Source of the DNA: JACDAN01 sp963834825
GTDB lineage: Bacteria; Actinomycetota; Thermoleophilia; Gaiellales; Gaiellaceae
Direction of reading: 5' to 3'
Assembly: GCA_963834825.1 (NCBI GenBank)
Contig: CAWICZ010000012.1
Coordinates: 1 to 64,000 of the forward strand
DNA length: 64,000 nt
In this document: one piece after another, positions 59,667 to 64,000 of the stretch
Position numbering within the stretch: the stretch's first letter is position 1
Layout: every line of letters begins with the position of its first letter
Translations under genes and position numbers: made by a program
The notes under the pieces: generated by a model
Databases searched by the model: none
Told to the model about the DNA's origin: nothing
What the model saw: the letters and a program-made list of their open reading frames with translations, nothing else

Positions 59667-60743
59667 GTGAGGATCGTCATCGACGTCACGCCGCTCGCCA
59701 TGCCCCTCACGGGGATTGGTAACTACGTCCTCGCGATGCTGCGCGGCCTCGTCGAGGCGGGCGACGAGCATGAGGTGGTGGCGTTTGCACCGGTCGGCCC
59801 GCGCGGCAGACGCCGAATCCAACGCGCCCTGAACGGCGTGCCCGTCGAACGCCGCCTTGTCGTTCTGCCACCTTCGTCCCACCTCTGGCGAACCGGATGG
59901 AGCAGGCTCGGTCACCCTACGGTGGAGTCACTGGCCGGGCGCCTCGACGTCTTCCACTTCTCGGACTGGATGTATCCGGCGCAGCGCGAAGGAGTACGTG
60001 CGACGACGATCCATGATCTGTTCCCGCTCCACTTCCCCGACCTCGTCCATCCTCGGACCTACCGAATGCATGAGCGCAAGTACCGGCATGCCGCACGAAC
60101 CTGCGACGTCGTGATCGTCAACTCCACGTTCACCGCGACCGACGTCCACGAGACGCTCGACGTGCCCGCAGACCGGATCGCGGTTGCGCATCCCGCCGTA
60201 GACCCAAGGTTCAGCCCCGAGGGACCGAGAGTAGACCTCGAGGGCCCGTACGTGCTTACGGTCTCGACACTCGAGGCACGCAAGAACCTCGAGACGCTCG
60301 TCCGGGCGATGCACATCGTCCGAAAGCAGCGGCCCGACCTGCGCCTGGTCGTCTCCGGTGCCGAAGGCTGGCAGGCGCCGGCTCTGCGCGAGGAGTGGAT
60401 CGACGCGCCCGGCTTCAGCGACGACGAGCAACTCCGTCGCTTCTACCGCGGTGCGGCGGTGTTCGTCTATCCCTCCCGGTTCGAGGGGTTCGGAATGCCG
60501 ATCGTTGAAGGAATGGCGTCCGGGACGCCCGTCGTCGCCTCCTCACACGCATCCCTGGATGACGCGAGCGGCGGCGCCGCACTGCGAGCCGATCCGGACA
60601 GCCCCGAGGCCTTCGCAGATGCAATCGACCGCGCGCTCAACGGCGCGGATGAGCTCGTCGCTCGTGGCCTCGCGCACGCGAGCCGGTTCACACACCGAGC
60701 GATGGGCGAGGCCGTGCTGCGCGGGTACGCCGCCGCGCGGTGA
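59667..60743 (+). CDS. Glycosyltransferase family 4 (GT-B)
   Basis: A 358-residue enzyme from GTG 59667. Features are VIDVTPLAMPLTGIGNYVLA, TTIHDLFPLHFPDLVHPRTY, VIVNSTFTATDVHETLDVPA, VLTVSTLEARKNLETLVRAM and VYPSRFEGFGMPIVEGMASG. It is another retaining GT-B transferase of the polysaccharide cluster, coupled by GTGA to the GT2 gene that follows. The acceptor is unknown. Confidence 0.9.
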   Translation: MRIVIDVTPLAMPLTGIGNYVLAMLRGLVEAGDEHEVVAFAPVGPRGRRRIQRALNGVPVERRLVVLPPSSHLWRTGWSRLGHPTVESLAGRLDVFHFSDWMYPAQREGVRATTIHDLFPLHFPDLVHPRTYRMHERKYRHAARTCDVVIVNSTFTATDVHETLDVPADRIAVAHPAVDPRFSPEGPRVDLEGPYVLTVSTLEARKNLETLVRAMHIVRKQRPDLRLVVSGAEGWQAPALREEWIDAPGFSDDEQLRRFYRGAAVFVYPSRFEGFGMPIVEGMASGTPVVASSHASLDDASGGAALRADPDSPEAFADAIDRALNGADELVARGLAHASRFTHRAMGEAVLRGYAAAR

Positions 60744-62017
60744 CTCCGAGCGTCGGGATCGCGATCGTCAACCACAACGGTCGCGACTTGCTCTTGCGCT
60801 GCCTGGACAGCCTCGAGCTGCTCGACTGGCCGCGGGAATCGCTCAGGATTGTGGTCGTCGACAACGCCTCGACCGACGGAAGCATCGATGCGATCCGACG
60901 GGCCCATCCCGATGTTCGAGTGGTCGTCGAAGCCCGCAATCTCGGTTTCGCGGGAGGAGCCAACCGCGCGCTCCGCGAACTACGAGACGTCGACTACGTC
61001 GCCCTTCTGAACAACGACACCGTCGCCGCGCGGGACTGGCTACGACCACTCGTCGAGGCGCTCGAAGGCGATCCGGGACTCGGTGCAGCCACGTCGAAGA
61101 TTCTCTTCGACGGGTCGTTTGCCGAACTGTCACTCGATACCGACGCGGCTCCTCGTTCCCGAGCCGACCCAAGGCCGGTCGGCATCCGCATCAGCGGGGT
61201 GCGTGTCGACGGCCGCGACGAATGGCGTCGCACCCAGTTCGTCCGAGGCTGGCACCGCGAGGAACTCGACGCCGGCACGCCGTTTCGCTGGTCGAGCGGC
61301 AATGCCCTCCTGCGGGTGCCGGCCGGTGGGACAGTGGAGCTCCGTCTCGGCACCGAGCCTGCATGGCAACCGGCCACGCCCGACGGCCAAGCCTTAGACG
61401 TCGTGAACAACACAGGCTCGATCCTGGTCGAAGGCGGCTACGGGGCCGACCGAGGTTTCCAGGAGGTGGACCAAGGCCAGTACGACGAGCCCGCCGAGGT
61501 CTTCGCGTGGTGCGGCGCCAGCGCCCTGCTGCGGCGCGCCTACATCGACGACGTCGGCGGCTTCGACGAGCGTCTCTTCCTCTACTACGAGGACTTCGAC
61601 CTCGCCTGGCGCGGGCGCGCCAGGGGCTGGCGCTACCTCTATGTCCCCGACTCGGTCGTGCGTCACGTCCACACTGCGTCGAGCGTCGAGGGCTCGGCCC
61701 GATTCGACTACTACGTCGAGCGCAACCGACTCCTCGTACACGCGAAGAACGCACCAGGGGGATACGCCGCACGAGTTGCGTTCGGCGCGCTTCGAACGGC
61801 CCTCGTGATCGGACGACGTGAAGTCCTCCGGCGCGCCGTCTTCGGAGGAGATCCCGATGCAATGCTCGTCCGACGGCGCCTGCAATCGTTCCTCGGTTTT
61901 CTTGCTCTGCTTCCGGCGATCCTCGTCGAGCGCTTGCGTCCGGGGAGACAACGGATGCCTTACAAGGAGCTGACGAAGTGGTTGGTACCGTTGCCGCATC
62001 GTGAGCGCGACCGCTGA
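60740..62017 (+). CDS. Glycosyltransferase family 2
   Basis: A 425-residue GT-A enzyme. The N-terminus has VGIAIVNHNGRDLLLRCLDS and VVDNASTDGSIDAI, the metal-binding region ALLNNDTVAARDW and the catalytic RLFLYYEDFDLAWRGRARGW. A large insertion (about residues 130-240) lies between these, of unknown role. The C-terminal 60 residues are partly hydrophobic and may contact the membrane. It overlaps the ABC ATPase by 17 nt, so assembly and export are linked. Confidence 0.88.
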   Translation: MTPSVGIAIVNHNGRDLLLRCLDSLELLDWPRESLRIVVVDNASTDGSIDAIRRAHPDVRVVVEARNLGFAGGANRALRELRDVDYVALLNNDTVAARDWLRPLVEALEGDPGLGAATSKILFDGSFAELSLDTDAAPRSRADPRPVGIRISGVRVDGRDEWRRTQFVRGWHREELDAGTPFRWSSGNALLRVPAGGTVELRLGTEPAWQPATPDGQALDVVNNTGSILVEGGYGADRGFQEVDQGQYDEPAEVFAWCGASALLRRAYIDDVGGFDERLFLYYEDFDLAWRGRARGWRYLYVPDSVVRHVHTASSVEGSARFDYYVERNRLLVHAKNAPGGYAARVAFGALRTALVIGRREVLRRAVFGGDPDAMLVRRRLQSFLGFLALLPAILVERLRPGRQRMPYKELTKWLVPLPHRERDR

Positions 62018-63254
62018 CTCCGTACTGCGCTGTGACGACGTCTGGAAAACCTTTCGGCTGCCCTACGATCGGCCAAGGACGATCAAGCAGCGGGTCCTTC
62101 ACCCACGGCAGTCACGCGCGGCGAAGCGCCTCAATGCGCTCCGCGACGTCTCGTTCGACGTCGCCGTCGGAGAATTCTTCGGCGTCATCGGCCGCAACGG
62201 CTCGGGAAAGAGCACGCTGCTCAAGTGCCTCGCCGGCATCTACCAGCCGACACAGGGCAGAGTCGCGGTCTCGGGTCGTGTGTCGCCGTTCATCGAGCTC
62301 GGTGTCGGATTCATCCCTGAGCTGACGGCGCTCGACAACGTCGTCGTCAACGCATCGCTCGCCGGGATCCCGCCGTCGACCGCGCGCAGCCGATTCGACG
62401 CAATCATGCGCTTCGCCGAACTCGAGGAGTTCGCCGACCTCAAGCTGAAGAACTATTCCTCGGGGATGTACGTGCGGCTCGGGTTTGCGGCGGCCATCCA
62501 GGCGGACGCCGACGTCTACCTCGTCGACGAGGTCCTCGCCGTCGGCGACGCACCCTTTCAGGAGAAGTGCTTCGACACCTTCCGCCGACTCAAGCGGGAG
62601 GGCCGCACCGTCGTCTACGTGACCCATGACCTTGCCACCGTCGAACGCTTCTGCGACCGGGCCCTCCTACTCGAACGCGGTGAGATCGCCGCGATCGGAG
62701 ATCCGGTCGAAGTGACGAGGACGTACTTCCAGCACAACCTCGAGGAAGAACAGGGCGAGGCGACGGCAGGCGGAGGCGAGGCCGGCCGCTGGGGCGACGG
62801 GGCAGCAGAGATCCTGGACGTCTGGTTCGAGGATGCCGACGGCACCCGTCAACGGACGCTTCCACAAGAGGAGCCGGCAACACTGAATGTGCGCATCCGC
62901 TTCCATCGCTCCTTGGAGGAGCCGGTCTTCGGCGCCATCCTGAAGAACGAGCGCGGCGAGCAGGTCGTCGTCACGAACACGCGGTTCGACGCGCTCGAGA
63001 CAGGATCGTTCGACCGGGGCGACGAAGTGCTCTACTCGGTGACGTTTCAGGTGCATCTGGCCGACGGGCCATACACGGTCTCGCCCGCCGTGGCCTACCA
63101 GGACACGCGGCGGTTCGCAGACTGGCGCGAGGACGCGATCAGCTTCCTCGTCCGCGGCGAGCGCTACACGGGCGGGATCGCCGACCTGCCGCACGAGGCG
63201 ACAGTCGAACGGGTGCGCGCGGCCGAGCCGGCCCGTTCGCAGGCGACGATCTGA
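62001..63254 (+). CDS. Polysaccharide ABC exporter ATP-binding protein (Wzt/TagH-like)
   Basis: A 417-residue protein from GTG 62001. Residues 1-245 form the ABC domain with Walker A GRNGSGKST, the signature region NYSSGMYVRLGFAAAIQ and Walker B VYLVDEVLAVGDAP, plus H-loop YVTHDLATV. The C-terminal 150 residues are a Wzt_C-type beta domain (DGAAEILDVWFEDADG ... AILKNERGEQVVVTNT) that binds the end of the glycan in O-polysaccharide exporters. It pairs with the permease 2 nt downstream. Confidence 0.92.
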   Translation: MSATADSVLRCDDVWKTFRLPYDRPRTIKQRVLHPRQSRAAKRLNALRDVSFDVAVGEFFGVIGRNGSGKSTLLKCLAGIYQPTQGRVAVSGRVSPFIELGVGFIPELTALDNVVVNASLAGIPPSTARSRFDAIMRFAELEEFADLKLKNYSSGMYVRLGFAAAIQADADVYLVDEVLAVGDAPFQEKCFDTFRRLKREGRTVVYVTHDLATVERFCDRALLLERGEIAAIGDPVEVTRTYFQHNLEEEQGEATAGGGEAGRWGDGAAEILDVWFEDADGTRQRTLPQEEPATLNVRIRFHRSLEEPVFGAILKNERGEQVVVTNTRFDALETGSFDRGDEVLYSVTFQVHLADGPYTVSPAVAYQDTRRFADWREDAISFLVRGERYTGGIADLPHEATVERVRAAEPARSQATI

Positions 63255-63256
63255 CG

Positions 63257-64000
63257 ATGGCCGTCGAGGCACAAGCTCTCTCGGGTCCCGCGCCGTCCCG
63301 GTGGAGGCATTTCCTGTACGTGACCCGGGCACTCACGGCGACGGAGTTCAAGCTGCGGTACTTCGGATCCGTCCTCGGGTATCTCTGGACGCTCCTGCGG
63401 CCGCTGCTGATCTTCGGAGTCCTCTATGTCGTCTTCACCGAGATCTTCCGCTTCGGCGGCGACGTCCCTCATTACCCCGTGATGCTGCTGCTCGGGTTGA
63501 TTCTCTGGAGCTTCTTCGCCGACGCGACGGTTTCGGCCCTTCCGAGCCTCGTCCAGAGGGAGAGCCTGCTTCGGAAGGTCGCCTTCCCCAGAGCCGCCAT
63601 CCCGATCGCGGTCGCCGGCACCGCCGCCGCCAACCTCGTTCTCGGCCTCGTGGTCGTCGTCTTCTTCGCGCTCGTGGACGGCGTGACCCCGACCGTGTCA
63701 TGGCTGCTGCTCGTGCCGATCGTGGTCGCGCTCTACCTGTTCGCCGCCGCGTTCGCGCTGCTGCTCTCTGCCCTGTTCGTCCGCTATCGCGACGTTCAGC
63801 CGATCTGGGAGGTCGGCATCCAGTTCCTCTTCTGGGCCACTCCGATCATCTACACGATCGAATTCGTCCCCGACCGGATGCGCACGGCAATCATGTTCAA
63901 TCCGCTGTCCGTGGCGATCCAGCAGGCGAGACACTGGTTCGTCGACCCATCTGCCGCGACCGCCGCCGAGGCGATCGGCGGCGAGGCACGGCTGATCGTT
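63257..64000 (+). CDS. Polysaccharide ABC-2 exporter permease (Wzm/TagG-like), partial
   Basis: The gene starts at ATG 63257 and runs past the window edge; 248 residues are visible. It has about six hydrophobic helices, with ATEFKLRYFGSVLGYLWTLL, LLGLILWSFFADATVSALPS, LVQRESLLRKVAFPRAAIPI and FVRYRDVQPIWEVGIQFLFW, then YTIEFVPDRMRTAIMFNPLS. These are ABC-2 permease hallmarks. With the Wzt-like ATPase it forms the channel that moves the finished lipid-linked glycan outward. Confidence 0.93.
   Translation, partial: MAVEAQALSGPAPSRWRHFLYVTRALTATEFKLRYFGSVLGYLWTLLRPLLIFGVLYVVFTEIFRFGGDVPHYPVMLLLGLILWSFFADATVSALPSLVQRESLLRKVAFPRAAIPIAVAGTAAANLVLGLVVVVFFALVDGVTPTVSWLLLVPIVVALYLFAAAFALLLSALFVRYRDVQPIWEVGIQFLFWATPIIYTIEFVPDRMRTAIMFNPLSVAIQQARHWFVDPSAATAAEAIGGEARLIV

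Overview
The window is high-GC chromosomal DNA from an actinobacterium, most likely class Thermoleophilia (Gaiellales or Solirubrobacterales). This is inferred from gene content: a class II B12-dependent ribonucleotide reductase, a complete coenzyme F420 operon, HemE next to ferrochelatase, a LytR_C protein beside tmk/holB, and Wzm/Wzt-type polysaccharide export. Many genes start without a Shine-Dalgarno site, but with a -10-like hexamer 6-9 nt upstream, which suggests leaderless transcripts. No rRNA, tRNA or CRISPR array was seen.

Layout. 0-9.6 kb is core: the end of a DMT transporter, holB (frameshifted), tmk, a LytR_C protein, a membrane glycosyltransferase-like protein, an O-antigen-ligase/TPR protein, a secreted protein of unknown role and nrdJ. 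9.6-12.5 kb is a lower-GC accessory patch with a hypothetical membrane protein and a DUF4365 nuclease-like domain followed by TPR repeats, probably one gene split by a frameshift. 12.6-16.1 kb holds a PadR/permease-prefix pair, a hydrolase and an EamA transporter. 16.2-30.0 kb is a large catabolic locus. Its plus-strand arm encodes a thiolase-like protein, a DUF35 protein, an Asp/Glu-racemase-like protein, a GntR/FCD regulator and an alpha/beta hydrolase. Its minus-strand arms encode a sugar-type ABC transporter with CMD, hydrolase and MBL genes, and a CoA ligase, amidase and oxidoreductase. Palindromes lie at both minus-strand promoters.

30-42 kb holds an MMPL transporter with a very large coiled coil, an ion channel, a phytase-like esterase, an RTX-like repeat protein, a large LuxR/LAL regulator and an acetamidase-family protein. 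42.1-47.0 kb is the F420 operon (cofC-cofD-npdG-cofE), coupled by ATGA overlaps to an alpha/beta hydrolase and a two-part protein with an MBL-like C-terminus. PolX (frameshifted), a small inverted-repeat element and hemE-cpfC-small ORF follow. 51.0-64.0 kb is a cell-surface polysaccharide cluster (three GT4, two GT2, a methyltransferase, ABC export) with a VapBC module. It also contains a GMC oxidoreductase/cupredoxin redox module, bounded by repeats of the 3' end of a GT2 gene.

Six genes (holB, DUF4365/TPR, a CMD gene, MMPL, the RTX-like gene, polX) each need one frame change to read through. Five fit one extra base. As holB is normally essential, residual assembly indels are at least as likely as true decay.
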